A DNA stretch of 64,000 nucleotides from Clostridiales bacterium (GCA_004556205.1 SFIL01000001.1:19214-83213); one strand, 5' to 3'. Positions 8,110 to 16,505 are shown, numbered from the stretch's first letter. A program made the numbers and translations. The notes: a model not told the origin generated them from the letters alone.

Positions 8110-10746
8110 ATGCACAAGTATGTATACCTGTTCTCCGAAGGCAATGGCTCCATGCGTGAGCTGCTCGGCGGCAAGGGTGCGAACCTCGCCGAAATGACCA
8201 ACCTTGGTATGCCGGTTCCGCAGGGCTTCACCATCTCCACCGAAGCCTGCACCAAGTACTATGAGGACGGCCGCAGCATCAACGAGGAGATCAAGGCTCA
8301 GGTCTACGAGGCACTGGCAAAGATCGAAAAAATCAACGGCAAAAAGTTCGGCGACGCGAAGAATCCGCTCCTCGTCTCCGTCCGCTCCGGCGCTCGCGCC
8401 TCCATGCCCGGCATGATGGACACCATTCTGAACCTCGGCCTGAACGACGAGGTCGCTGCCGGTCTGATCGAAGGCAACCCCACCCCCGCATTCACCCGTT
8501 TCGTTTACGACTCCTACCGCCGCTTCATCCAGATGTTCTCCGATGTCGTTATGGAGCTTTCCAAGAAGACCTTCGAGGTCATCATCGACGAAGTCAAGGC
8601 AGCCAAGGGCGTCAAGAATGACATCGACCTCGACGCCGACGATATGAAGAAGCTCGTCGTGCTGTTCAAGGAACACTATAAGAAGGAAAAGGGCGAGGAC
8701 TTCCCGACCGATCCTGCCGTCCAGCTCATGGAAGCCATCAAGGCAGTCTTCCGCTCCTGGGATAACCCCCGCGCCAATGTTTATCGCCGCATGAACGACA
8801 TCCCCTATTCCTGGGGCACTGCCGTCAATGTGCAGCCGATGGTCTTCGGCAACCTGAACGACAAGTCCGGCACGGGTGTTGCGTTCACCCGTGACCCCGC
8901 TACCGGCGAAAAGGCACTCTTCGGTGAGTACCTCATCAACGCACAGGGCGAGGATGTCGTCGCCGGTATCCGCACCCCGAGCAAGATCTCCAAGCTGCAA
9001 GAGGATATGCCCGGTGTCTATAAGCAGTTCGTCGATATCGCAAACCGCCTCGAGAACCACTACCGCGATATGCAGGACATGGAGTTTACCATTGAAAACG
9101 GCAAGCTCTATATGCTCCAGACCCGTAACGGCAAGCGCACCGCCGCCGCCGCGCTGAAGATCGCCTGCGACCTCGTGGACGAGGGCATGATCTCCCGCGA
9201 GGAGGCCGTTATGCGTGTTGAGCCGAAGCAGCTCGACGCTCTGCTGCACCCGCAGTTCGACGCCGCCGCGCTGAAGGCAGCCGAGGTTGTCGGCAAGGGT
9301 CTTGCTGCCTCCCCCGGTGCAGCCTGCGGCCGTATCGTCTTCACCGCTGAGGATGCAAAGGCTTGGGCAGCCAACGGCGAGAAGGTTGTTCTTGTCCGTC
9401 TCGAGACCAGCCCCGAGGACATCGAGGGCATGGCAGCCGCGCAGGGCATCCTGACTGTTCGCGGCGGCATGACCTCCCACGCAGCCGTTGTTGCCCGCGG
9501 CATGGGCACCTGCTGCGTCTCCGGCTGCGGCGAAATCGCCATGCACGAGGAGGAGAAGTACTTCACTCTTGCAGGCAAGACCTACCATGAGGGCGACTGG
9601 ATCTCCATTGACGGCTCCACCGGCAACATCTACGGCTGTGCCGTCGCCACCGTTCCCGCCAGCATCAGCGGCAACTTCAACCGCCTGATGAAGTGGGCGG
9701 ACAGCTTCCGTACCCTCCGTGTGCGCACCAACGCCGATAACCCCCGCGACACCGCGCAGGCAGTCGCTTTCGGCGCTGAGGGCATCGGACTCTGCCGCAC
9801 CGAGCATATGTTCTTTGAGGCAACCCGTATCAAGGCAATGCGCGAGATGATCGTTGCCAAAACCCCCGAGGCACGCAAGGCTGCGCTCGACAAGATCCTG
9901 CCCTATCAGCAGAGCGACTTCGAGCAGATGTACCGTGAGCTGCAGGGCCGTCCGATGACTGTCCGTTACCTCGACCCGCCTCTGCACGAGTTCCTGCCGA
10001 CCAAGGAAGAGGACATTGCGGAGATCGCAGGCGAACTGAATGTCTCCGTCGAGGAGCTGAAGGAGGTTATCGCCTCTCTGCACGAGTTCAACCCGATGAT
10101 GGGTCACCGCGGCTGCCGTCTGGCTGTCACCTATCCGGAGATCGCCGAGATGCAGACCACCGCTGTTATCAACGCCGCAATCAAGGTCAACCACGAGTTC
10201 CCGTGGTACCGCATCGAGCCGGAAATCATGATCCCGCTGGTTGGCGAGGTCAAGGAGCTGAAGTACGTCAAGGACATCGTTGTTGCGACCGCTGATAAGA
10301 TCATCGCGGAAGCCGGCGTTGAGATGAAGTACAAGGTCGGCACGATGATCGAGATCCCGCGCGCCGCGCTGACGGCAGACGAGATCGCCAAGGAAGCAGA
10401 GTTCTTCTCCTTCGGCACGAACGACCTGACACAGATGACCTTCGGCTTCAGCCGCGACGACGCAGGCAAGTTCCTTGATGCGTACTATGACCACAAGATC
10501 TACGAGTTCGACCCGTTCGCACACCTCGACCAGACCGGTGTCGGCCGCTTGGTCAAGATGGCTGCGGATCTCGGCAGACAGACCCGTCCCGACCTCAAGC
10601 TCGGCATCTGCGGCGAGCACGGCGGTGACCCCGCCTCCGTCGAGTTCTGCCATCAGGTCGGTCTGAACTATGTCTCCTGCAGCCCGTTCCGTGTTCCCAT
10701 CGCCCGCCTCGCCGCTGCACAGGCTGCCATCCGCAACAAGCGCTAA
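8110..10746 (+). CDS. ppdK: Pyruvate, phosphate dikinase
   Basis: Interconverts pyruvate, ATP and Pi with PEP, AMP and PPi; in anaerobes it often runs glycolytically or supplies PEP. The 878 residues are full family length. The N-terminal ATP-grasp domain begins FSEGNGSMRELLGGKGANLAEM. The swivelling phosphohistidine domain has GGMTSHAAVVARGMGTC with the phosphorylated His at about 457. The C-terminal PEP/pyruvate barrel holds GAEGIGLCRTEHMF, FSFGTNDLTQ and GICGEHGGDP. The ribosome site GAAAGGGG lies about ten bases before the ATG. Codon use is strongly biased (C/G-ending), suggesting high expression. It is monocistronic, with its own promoter and terminator. Confidence 0.97.
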   Translation: MHKYVYLFSEGNGSMRELLGGKGANLAEMTNLGMPVPQGFTISTEACTKYYEDGRSINEEIKAQVYEALAKIEKINGKKFGDAKNPLLVSVRSGARASMPGMMDTILNLGLNDEVAAGLIEGNPTPAFTRFVYDSYRRFIQMFSDVVMELSKKTFEVIIDEVKAAKGVKNDIDLDADDMKKLVVLFKEHYKKEKGEDFPTDPAVQLMEAIKAVFRSWDNPRANVYRRMNDIPYSWGTAVNVQPMVFGNLNDKSGTGVAFTRDPATGEKALFGEYLINAQGEDVVAGIRTPSKISKLQEDMPGVYKQFVDIANRLENHYRDMQDMEFTIENGKLYMLQTRNGKRTAAAALKIACDLVDEGMISREEAVMRVEPKQLDALLHPQFDAAALKAAEVVGKGLAASPGAACGRIVFTAEDAKAWAANGEKVVLVRLETSPEDIEGMAAAQGILTVRGGMTSHAAVVARGMGTCCVSGCGEIAMHEEEKYFTLAGKTYHEGDWISIDGSTGNIYGCAVATVPASISGNFNRLMKWADSFRTLRVRTNADNPRDTAQAVAFGAEGIGLCRTEHMFFEATRIKAMREMIVAKTPEARKAALDKILPYQQSDFEQMYRELQGRPMTVRYLDPPLHEFLPTKEEDIAEIAGELNVSVEELKEVIASLHEFNPMMGHRGCRLAVTYPEIAEMQTTAVINAAIKVNHEFPWYRIEPEIMIPLVGEVKELKYVKDIVVATADKIIAEAGVEMKYKVGTMIEIPRAALTADEIAKEAEFFSFGTNDLTQMTFGFSRDDAGKFLDAYYDHKIYEFDPFAHLDQTGVGRLVKMAADLGRQTRPDLKLGICGEHGGDPASVEFCHQVGLNYVSCSPFRVPIARLAAAQAAIRNKR

Positions 10747-10803
10747 TCAGAAATTAGTTGATTTGGGGCAAACCCAATTTGTAAAAACCATAACAGAAAA
10801 ATT

Positions 10804-10837
10804 GACCTTGCAAGAGAAATCTTGCAGGGTCTTTTTT
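10804..10837 (+). terminator. Terminator of ppdK
   Basis: Stem GACCTTGCAAGA / TCTTGCAGGGTC with a GAAA-type loop, followed by six T residues. Confidence 0.85.
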
Positions 10838-11201
10838 CGCGCCAAAAGCCTTGCAAATCCCGCATTTTTGGCAATAAAACTGGAATTTTATTGTCATTCT
10901 CAGAAATGCAAAACTCAAATTTCAATGCCTCAAAAAATGATGATGAGGCTTGAACTGAAACATTTTCATCGGTTTTTCGTATTACTTTCTGCGATGGAGC
11001 GAAACCAACGGAGCGAGAAGCAGACAGCATTCTTGCAATCAACAATGAGAACTGATTTTGATGCTGGCAAAGTGAATACTGCTTTGAAGGCACGTTGGGG
11101 TATTGCGTAGTTCCGCTTCGCTTTTTATGGGAATGGGATATTGACATTCGGCGCCGCGCATTGTAAAATAACAGAAGGAAAGGAACAAGGAGGCGGGAAA
11201 T
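10838..11201. other. Gap after the ppdK terminator
   Basis: About 360 bases. The part 10840-11110 is more A/T-rich than its surroundings. It is open on the minus strand, but no ribosome site, start or recognisable domain supports a gene. It may be a decayed sequence. The promoter of the next gene is at 11141-11169. Confidence 0.4.
11141..11169 (+). promoter_or_regulatory. Promoter of the 11202 gene
   Basis: TTGACA, a 17-base spacer and TAAAAT; the ATG is 33 bases past the -10 and is preceded by AAGGAGG. Confidence 0.75.
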
Positions 11202-11516
11202 ATGGAGGAAATGACGCGTTATGACACGTTGACGCTCTGCCCTGACTACCGCTTCGTGCGCGTGGTCAGCAAGGACGGTGTTTTTTACGATCTGATTCGC
11301 AAGTGGCGCTCGCGAGAGCATGTATTCCGTCTGCTGCAAACCTATCCCGATGCCCAAACGCTCGGGCGGGCATTTGTGCCGCCGTGCGTCTTTCGTGACT
11401 TTACCGAGATGGACGGACCGGAAAACTTCCATAAGAGTGTGTGGAAGAACGGCACGCAGTTTCTCTTTCCGCTCGAGGCGAAGGACTTGGCGCTTTTGGA
11501 AAAAACAGAAAAATGA
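11202..11516 (+). CDS. Small conserved-looking protein of unknown function
   Basis: A 104-residue soluble protein that I do not recognise. It has its own promoter and a strong ribosome site (AGGAGGCGGGAAAT before ATG). Composition is mixed and globular, with aromatic and charged residues spread evenly. There is no signal peptide, membrane segment or Cys cluster. It is followed by a perfect inverted repeat and then the deacetylase gene, which could share its transcript. Confidence 0.7.
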   Translation: MEEMTRYDTLTLCPDYRFVRVVSKDGVFYDLIRKWRSREHVFRLLQTYPDAQTLGRAFVPPCVFRDFTEMDGPENFHKSVWKNGTQFLFPLEAKDLALLEKTEK

Positions 11517-11520
11517 TTTG

Positions 11521-11554
11521 CTATGCCGATGTTTCGTTGGGAACATCGGCATAG
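11521..11554. repeat. Perfect 13-bp inverted repeat
   Basis: Arms CTATGCCGATGTT / AACATCGGCATAG with an 8-base loop, directly after the stop codon of the preceding gene. There is no T-run on the plus strand, so it is a weak terminator candidate there. It could be an attenuating hairpin or a protein site. Confidence 0.6.
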
Positions 11555-11594
11555 TTGTCCCTCAGAGCGCATAGGCTTGACCGAGGTGATGGAT

Positions 11595-12392
11595 ATGCGG
11601 AAATTCTTACGGCGGAATCTGCCGCTTCTGTTGGTGTTGTGCGTTCTGACGGGCTTGATCGTCGTGGCGTGTGAGCGGAATCGGGAGACGGTGGCGACCG
11701 GATCTTGGGGGCTGAGTTTCCCGCAGGAGGGGCAGCCGCCCACGGGAAACACAAGCAGCGAACGCTTGAAGGAGTACGGCGCGGCGTACTTGGGTGATAC
11801 GACCCAAAAGGTCATCTATCTGACCTTTGACGCGGGCTATGAAAACGGCTGCACGGCGCAAATCCTCGACGCGCTCAAAAAGCATAATGTGCCTGCGACA
11901 TTTTTTCTCGTCGGCAATTACATTGAACAGAACCCTGAGCTTGTCAAGCGGATGGTTGCAGAGGGACATATCGTTGGGAATCACACCTACCATCATTACG
12001 ATATGTCGAAGATCGGGGATCGGGAGACCTTCCAAAAGGAACTGAACGATTTGGAGGCGCTGTATACGCAGACCACCGGCGAAACGATGAAGAAATTCTA
12101 TCGTCCGCCGCAGGGAATCTATTCAGAGGAAAACTTGAAAATGGCGCAGGAGATGGGGTATCATACGGTGTTTTGGAGCCTCGCCTATGTCGATTGGCTC
12201 AACGACGATCAGCCGACCTCGGAGCAGGCGTTTGCAAAGCTCATCCCGCGCATCCATAACGGTGCGATTGTGCTGCTGCACAGCACCTCGCAGACCAACG
12301 CCGCGATTTTGGACGATCTGCTGACCCGTTGGGAGGAGCTGGGCTATGAATTTGCCTCCCTTGAGACGCTGTTTTCCGAGCAGGCTTCGTAG
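11595..12392 (+). CDS. PdaA-like polysaccharide deacetylase
   Basis: NodB-type peptidoglycan N-acetylmuramic-acid deacetylase of 265 residues. The N-terminal membrane anchor (about 8-25) precedes the catalytic domain. Metal-site motifs: LTFDAGYENG near 77 and GNHTYHH. Later motifs are FYRPPQGIYS and VFWSLAYVDW. The sequence resembles PdaA/PdaB-type spore deacetylases; PdaA makes the muramic delta-lactam of the spore cortex, which fits a spore former. The ATG at 11595 lies seven bases after GAGGTG. Earlier in-frame codons lack spacing. Confidence 0.85.
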   Translation: MRKFLRRNLPLLLVLCVLTGLIVVACERNRETVATGSWGLSFPQEGQPPTGNTSSERLKEYGAAYLGDTTQKVIYLTFDAGYENGCTAQILDALKKHNVPATFFLVGNYIEQNPELVKRMVAEGHIVGNHTYHHYDMSKIGDRETFQKELNDLEALYTQTTGETMKKFYRPPQGIYSEENLKMAQEMGYHTVFWSLAYVDWLNDDQPTSEQAFAKLIPRIHNGAIVLLHSTSQTNAAILDDLLTRWEELGYEFASLETLFSEQAS

Positions 12393-12404
12393 AAGCCGGC
12401 GTTC

Positions 12405-12446
12405 TACCGGAGGCAGTTACGAAAGGCTGCCGCCTCCTCACAATGA
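12405..12446. repeat. Short copy of the TGTCATTGNGAGG repeat
   Basis: On the minus strand it reads TTATGTCATTGTGAGGAGGC followed by a small hairpin. It belongs to the same family as the elements at 38323-38419 and 49431-49468. Confidence 0.5.
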
Positions 12447-12505
12447 CATAACGGAATATCCTTGCACAAGATTGTCGGGTTCTCAGAGTTTTTCGCAATT
12501 GGCGC

Positions 12506-12534
12506 TTGACAGGTGAGTTACCCTGTGTTATCAT
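12506..12534 (+). promoter_or_regulatory. Promoter of the DeoR-type regulator
   Basis: TTGACA, a 17-base spacer and TATCAT: near-consensus. The predicted transcription start falls at the beginning of the operator repeats that follow. Confidence 0.8.
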
Positions 12535-12540
12535 CGAAAT

Positions 12541-12566
12541 GAGCGATAATGAGCGAAAATGAACGG
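12541..12566 (+). promoter_or_regulatory. Operator O1: phased GAGCGA repeats
   Basis: GAGCGATAAT, GAGCGAAAAT and the weaker GAACGG follow each other with exact 10-base phasing, immediately after the -10. This position suits autorepression. The repeat matches sites at 13361-13380 and 13566-13585. Confidence 0.65.
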
Positions 12567-12576
12567 AGGCTGCACG

Positions 12577-13362
12577 ATGAAATACTGGGAGAGAGAACAA
12601 ACAATCCTGCAGGCGCTGCAGACGCGCGGTGCGGTGTCGATGACGGAAATCTGTGCCCTGACGGGCGCGTCTGTTGCCACGGTGCGGCGCGACTTTGACG
12701 AGCTGCAAAGCAAGGGTATCGCGGAGCGCACGCACGGCGGTCTGCGCTTGCCGCAGAAACAGCCGGAACGCCGTCGCTATGTCAACGGCACGGAGATCGC
12801 GGACGCGATTGACAAGGAAAAGTACCGCATTGCGCAGGAGGCTGCCGCCCAGGTGCGGGCGGGCGAGTCGATCTTTATCGGCGCAGGCAAAACCTGCAAT
12901 ATGCTGGCGGCGCTTTTGAGAGACATCGAACGTCTGACGGTCGTCACAACGTCCGTCACCGCAGTGCTGGAGCTCGCAGAGTGTCCGAATATTTCGGTGA
13001 CGCTGCTGGGCGGCGACATCCACACGGGTAAGAATTATATCGAGACGCTCGATCCCGATATTGCCCATGTTTTGCGCGGGTACTATTTTGATAAGGTGTT
13101 CCTGACTGCCGAGGGCTTTGACCTCGAGCGCGGCTACACCGTGCAGGACAAAAACCGCACCGGACTGTATACCCAGCTTTCGCGCATGACGCGGCGGTTG
13201 TATATGCTGCTTGACAGCGCGAAGTTCGATCGGCGCGCCTTTGCCACGATGTTCCCGCCGGAAAAGCTGTGCCGTGTCATCAGTACGCAGAATATGCCGC
13301 AGAAGTTTTCTGAATTTTACGCAAAACAGGGGATCCCTTGCGTTCTCCTTCCAATAGAATGA
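12577..13362 (+). CDS. DeoR-family transcriptional regulator of the BMC operon
   Basis: A 261-residue regulator. The N-terminal DeoR winged helix-turn-helix carries ILQALQTRGAVSMTEIC and TGASVATVRRDFDEL (about 11-45). The C-terminal sugar-phosphate-sensing domain has ESIFIGAGKTCNMLA, VTTSVTAVLEL, LLGGDIHT and FLTAEGFDLERGYT. Regulators of this family sense phosphorylated sugars. Next to two DeoC genes, deoxyribose-5-phosphate is the obvious candidate effector, but this is inference. The start at 12577 is eight bases after ACGGAGG. The gene has its own promoter, operator and terminator, and the same repeat stands before the downstream BMC genes. Confidence 0.88.
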   Translation: MKYWEREQTILQALQTRGAVSMTEICALTGASVATVRRDFDELQSKGIAERTHGGLRLPQKQPERRRYVNGTEIADAIDKEKYRIAQEAAAQVRAGESIFIGAGKTCNMLAALLRDIERLTVVTTSVTAVLELAECPNISVTLLGGDIHTGKNYIETLDPDIAHVLRGYYFDKVFLTAEGFDLERGYTVQDKNRTGLYTQLSRMTRRLYMLLDSAKFDRRAFATMFPPEKLCRVISTQNMPQKFSEFYAKQGIPCVLLPIE

Positions 13363-13380
13363 GCGATTTTGAGCGATTTT
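13361..13380 (+). promoter_or_regulatory. Operator O2 overlapping the regulator stop codon
   Basis: Two consecutive GAGCGATTTT units, identical to the repeats before the BMC operon. It sits about 130 bases upstream of the BMC promoter, so DNA looping between O2 and O3 is conceivable. Confidence 0.6.
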
Positions 13381-13436
13381 CCGTCAAATACTGCATGTTT
13401 TTGATTTGCGCAGTATTTGACGGATTTGATTTTTTG
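13380..13436 (+). terminator. Terminator of the regulator gene
   Basis: Perfect 15-bp stem TCCGTCAAATACTGC / GCAGTATTTGACGGA followed by a T-rich tract, separating the regulator from the BMC operon. Confidence 0.85.
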
Positions 13437-13508
13437 CATATTTTCAACAAGTAAAAGCCATTCCGATTGGCGAATATGACGAAATAATGTAAAAATTAAG
13501 TTCGCGTA

Positions 13509-13537
13509 TTGACAAGAACCGCGTTTTGTGGGATGAT
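13509..13537 (+). promoter_or_regulatory. Promoter of the BMC operon
   Basis: TTGACA, a 17-base spacer and GATGAT. It is the only good promoter seen before the 16-gene operon. Confidence 0.7.
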
Positions 13538-13565
13538 GGAAGCGAGCAAAAGGATTATATTAAAA

Positions 13566-13585
13566 TGAGCGATTTTGAGCGATTT
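13566..13585 (+). promoter_or_regulatory. Operator O3 in the BMC operon leader
   Basis: Two direct TGAGCGATTT repeats about 20-40 bases after the predicted transcription start, just before the ribosome site of the first gene. Repression by road-block or start-site occlusion is likely. Confidence 0.65.
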
Positions 13586-13602
13586 GAAACGGAGCGTTTG
13601 CA

Positions 13603-14799
13603 ATGGAAAATGAAGGAATTGTTGAACTGTACCAGCCGCGGCACACATTGATCGGCAGAGACGGCATTACCATGATCCCCCACTTCTTGCAGCGTATTGG
13701 CGCAAAAAAGGTCTTAGTTGTCACAGACAAGGGCTTAATCAAAATCGGTACTGCCGGTAAGGTGACGGCAGTGCTGGATGAAGCGGGAATTGAGTACCTC
13801 GTATTTGACGGCGTTGAGCCGAATCCCACGACAAAGATCGTCTATGCGGCGTTGGACTTTTATCAGAAGAGCGGCTGCAGTGCGCTGATTGCCATTGGCG
13901 GCGGCTCTCCGATCGACGTGGCAAAGGCGGTCAGCATCCTGTCTGCCAACGGCGGCAAGATCGAAGACTACAACGGCGTGAACAAATCCAAAAAACACGG
14001 TGCGCCCGTCATTGCCGTCAACACGACGGCGGGCACCGGCTCGGAATGCACCCGTGCTTATGTTGTGACGGATACGGAAGCCAAGTCCAAAATGCTGATG
14101 GTGGACACGAACTGCCTTGCCCACCTCGCGTTGAACGACCCGATGCTGATGGTCGGTATGCCGCCCTCCCTAACCGCTGCGACGGGCATCGATGCCCTGA
14201 CGCACGCGATTGAATCTTACATTTGTAATATCCACACGCCGTATACTGACGCCCTTGCGCTCGAGGCAATCCGTCTGGTATCGAAGGCGCTGCGAAAAGC
14301 GGTGCGCGACGGCTCGGACATGGACGCCCGCACGGATATGTGCTGGGCGGAGTACATGGCGGGTCTGTCCTTCTCAAACGCGGGTCTTGGACTGACGCAC
14401 GCGATCGCCCACCAGCTCGGCGGCTTTTACAACATCCCGCACGGGCTTGCCAACGCCATCATGCTCCCGCGCGTGCTCGAATACAACCGCCCGTACTGCA
14501 TGGGCCGGCTTGCCAGCGTTGCACAGGCGATGGGAGAGAAGGTCGATAACCTCTCGGTTGATGCCGCTTCCAAGCAGGCGATCGAGGCGGTGCGCAAGCT
14601 GTGCAGCGATGTGAAGATCCCTCCGCTGTGCGAGACAAAGTTCCGTATGGAGGACATTGACACGCTGGCAAAGCACGCCTTGCAGGATACGGCGGCAAAG
14701 ACCAATATTGTCCGTGCGACCTTAGAGGATGTCAAGACCATCATTGCCAAGACCTATTATGAAGGTATCGTGATGAAGAAGGTGAACGCAAATGGATAA
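13603..14799 (+). CDS. Iron-containing alcohol dehydrogenase (PduQ/EutG-like)
   Basis: NAD-dependent type III alcohol dehydrogenase of 398 residues. In a metabolosome it reduces acetaldehyde to ethanol and so regenerates NAD+ inside the shell. The nucleotide-binding motif is IGGGSPIDVAKA, followed by NTTAGTGSECT. Metal-binding regions include ATGIDALTHAIESY and LTHAIAHQLGGFYNIPHG. It is the first gene of the BMC operon; the start follows ACGGAG. The last eight bases overlap pduL. No obvious N-terminal encapsulation peptide is visible. Confidence 0.93.
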   Translation: MENEGIVELYQPRHTLIGRDGITMIPHFLQRIGAKKVLVVTDKGLIKIGTAGKVTAVLDEAGIEYLVFDGVEPNPTTKIVYAALDFYQKSGCSALIAIGGGSPIDVAKAVSILSANGGKIEDYNGVNKSKKHGAPVIAVNTTAGTGSECTRAYVVTDTEAKSKMLMVDTNCLAHLALNDPMLMVGMPPSLTAATGIDALTHAIESYICNIHTPYTDALALEAIRLVSKALRKAVRDGSDMDARTDMCWAEYMAGLSFSNAGLGLTHAIAHQLGGFYNIPHGLANAIMLPRVLEYNRPYCMGRLASVAQAMGEKVDNLSVDAASKQAIEAVRKLCSDVKIPPLCETKFRMEDIDTLAKHALQDTAAKTNIVRATLEDVKTIIAKTYYEGIVMKKVNANG

Positions 14800-15430
14800 G
14801 TGCGCGGTGCAAAGAGCGGTTTCGCTCGCAACCTCGGAGGCGCTGTTTCAGAAGACGGGCAGGATCTTCGTGCCTGTCGCCTCGTCCGCGCGGCATATCC
14901 ATCTGTGCCGTGCTGATGTGGAAAAGCTGTTCGGCGCGGGCTATCAGCTGAAGCATTTCCGCAACCTCTCTCAGCCGGGACAGTTTGCCTGTCAAGAGCA
15001 GCTCACGGTCGTCGGTCCGAAGGGTGAATTGAAGAAGGTGCGTGTTTTGGGACCGGAGCGCAAAGCGACACAGGTCGAGATTGCTCTGACCGATTCTTTT
15101 GCGCTCGGTATCCGTCCGCCCGTCCGAATGTCCGGCAAGACCGCCGGAACACCGGGTTGCACGCTCGTCGGACCAAACGGTTCGGTCACGATTTCCGAAG
15201 GTGTCATTGTCGCGGCGCGGCACCTGCACCTTTCGGCGGCACAGGCAGCACTGTTCGGACTGCATGACGGGGACATTGTCCGTCTGCGCAGCGACGGCGA
15301 GCGCGCGGTCGTGTTTGAAAATGTTGTCGTCCGTGCGGGCGACGGGCATGATATGGAGGTTCACATCGACACCGACGAGGCAAATGCCATCGCCATGCGC
15401 GGCACGATGATGATGGAAGTTTTGAAGTAA
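14792..15430 (+). CDS. pduL: PduL-type phosphotransacylase
   Basis: Converts acyl-CoA plus phosphate to acyl phosphate and recycles CoA within the compartment. The 212 residues include both halves of the PduL fold. Zinc-ligand motifs are SSARHIHLCRADVEKLFG (about 31-48) and AARHLHLSAAQAALFG (about 142-157). The C-terminal end is AMRGTMMMEVLK. The first ~20 residues form a probable amphipathic helix and could be an encapsulation peptide. No acetate kinase gene is seen in the window, so the last step to acetate would be encoded elsewhere. Confidence 0.93.
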   Translation: MDKCAVQRAVSLATSEALFQKTGRIFVPVASSARHIHLCRADVEKLFGAGYQLKHFRNLSQPGQFACQEQLTVVGPKGELKKVRVLGPERKATQVEIALTDSFALGIRPPVRMSGKTAGTPGCTLVGPNGSVTISEGVIVAARHLHLSAAQAALFGLHDGDIVRLRSDGERAVVFENVVVRAGDGHDMEVHIDTDEANAIAMRGTMMMEVLK

Positions 15431-15442
15431 GAATAATCCCCC

Positions 15443-15468
15443 TGTAGGACATGTCCCCGTCCTACAGA
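15443..15468. repeat. Small inverted repeat within the BMC operon
   Basis: CTGTAGGAC / GTCCTACAG arms around an 8-base loop, between pduL and the next gene. It is similar in sequence to the dispersed GTAGGGGCGG-type elements. It may tune expression but lacks a T-run. Confidence 0.5.
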
Positions 15469-15501
15469 GCTTTATGAGAAGCAATGGCAGCGAGGTTTTC
15501 A

Positions 15502-16200
15502 ATGAATCAGGAATGGATCCACAAGTTAACAGAGCTGATCGTTGCGGAGGTCGTGCGGCGCGTGGCGCTTTTGGAGCGGCAGAAGCAGCACCCCGAGGAG
15601 GTGCTCGTCCTGCTTGCCGCGCCTGTCGCTTACCCGAAGGAGCTGAAGGCTCTGCTGAAAAAACAATTCGGCGAGGGCTATATCCCTGTGAGCTTCACGG
15701 AGCGCAACGAGCTGAACGATGAAATGACGCTCTTTGCCTCGAGGCTCGGCGAAAACGAGCTTATGGAGCGGGCGACAAAGGCGAAAACGGTCATTTTGGT
15801 CGCGCCGCGTTTGGAACTTTTGGGACAGATTGCAAACGGCGAGGACAAGGATTTCCTGGCATACCTTGCCGTGCGGAGCGTCCTTTGGAAGAAGGATGTG
15901 CGGCTGTATCTCGACTTTGATCCGCCGCGTTTCCGCCGCAACACATTTTTGGAGGGCGTCGCGTCCTCAATCGAGACGCTCCGGCAGATGGGCGTGACAG
16001 TCAGCCCGTACTACACGGGTGACGCCGCAGCGCGCATCAGTGCGAGCCTCATTACAGAGGCGGATGTTCTCGCCGCCGCACAGAGCGAGCAAAAGACGCT
16101 CCGCGCCTGTGTCGGCGCGATCATCACACCCGCCGCGCGCGACGCGCTGCTGGCAAATGACATTGTGGTGCAGTATGAAGGAGAAACGGTATGCAGTTAG
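15502..16200 (+). CDS. BMC-associated flavoprotein-like protein
   Basis: A 232-residue protein that I recognise only partly. The middle has alternating strand-helix patterns (VLVLLAAPVAYPKEL, KTVILVAPRLELLGQIANG) like the flavoprotein/HFCD-type Rossmann proteins seen in other BMC loci. The C-terminal end carries ITPAARDALLANDIVVQ, resembling a TPxARDxL-type motif of other BMC accessory proteins. The N-terminal helix NQEWIHKLTELIVAEVVRRV is amphipathic and could be an encapsulation peptide. A role in flavin or CoA metabolism is a guess. The ATG at 15502 follows GCGAGG; earlier in-frame ATG 15484 has no ribosome site. Confidence 0.55.
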   Translation: MNQEWIHKLTELIVAEVVRRVALLERQKQHPEEVLVLLAAPVAYPKELKALLKKQFGEGYIPVSFTERNELNDEMTLFASRLGENELMERATKAKTVILVAPRLELLGQIANGEDKDFLAYLAVRSVLWKKDVRLYLDFDPPRFRRNTFLEGVASSIETLRQMGVTVSPYYTGDAAARISASLITEADVLAAAQSEQKTLRACVGAIITPAARDALLANDIVVQYEGETVCS

Positions 16201-16496
16201 CAAGAGTAAAGGGAACGGTCGTCAGCACGAACAAGGCGGAAAAGCTGCACGGTTTGAAGCTGCTGATCGTCAAACCCATTGATATTGAGACCTGGCAGGA
16301 AAAGGGCGGTCTGCTCGTCGCCATTGACGCCGTGGGCGCCGGCGAGGGCGAGGTCGTCATGCTGGTCGGCGGCAGCTCGTCGCGTCAGACCAATGTGACC
16401 GAGAATAAGCCGGTCGATCAGAGTATTGTGGCAATTATTGATTCCGTCGATGTGGACGGAACCCGTATATTTGAAAAATTTACCAAGGAAAGTTGA
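16191..16496 (+). CDS. BMC-P shell vertex protein (EutN/CcmL family), copy 1
   Basis: Pentameric shell protein that caps the vertices of the polyhedral compartment. The 101 residues begin MQLARVKGTVVSTNKAEKL, typical of the family, with LLIVKPID, AGEGEVVMLVGGSSSR and the C-terminal VAIIDSVDVDG. It starts within the last codons of the preceding gene behind AAGGAG. It is longer at the C-terminus than the other two BMC-P copies in the operon. Confidence 0.93.
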   Translation: MQLARVKGTVVSTNKAEKLHGLKLLIVKPIDIETWQEKGGLLVAIDAVGAGEGEVVMLVGGSSSRQTNVTENKPVDQSIVAIIDSVDVDGTRIFEKFTKES

Positions 16497-16505
16497 GGAT
16501 AGCGT

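Noticed and set aside
8014..10653. Minus-strand open frame of 879 codons antisense to ppdK
   Set aside because: It is a shadow of a highly biased GC-rich gene: no ribosome site, low-complexity Val/Leu/Asp/Gly composition, and ppdK on the other strand is a full-length, motif-perfect enzyme.
10743..11552. Minus-strand frame covering the gap after ppdK
   Set aside because: It overlaps a terminator and the well-supported gene at 11202, and no start or ribosome site supports it. I keep the gap as non-coding.
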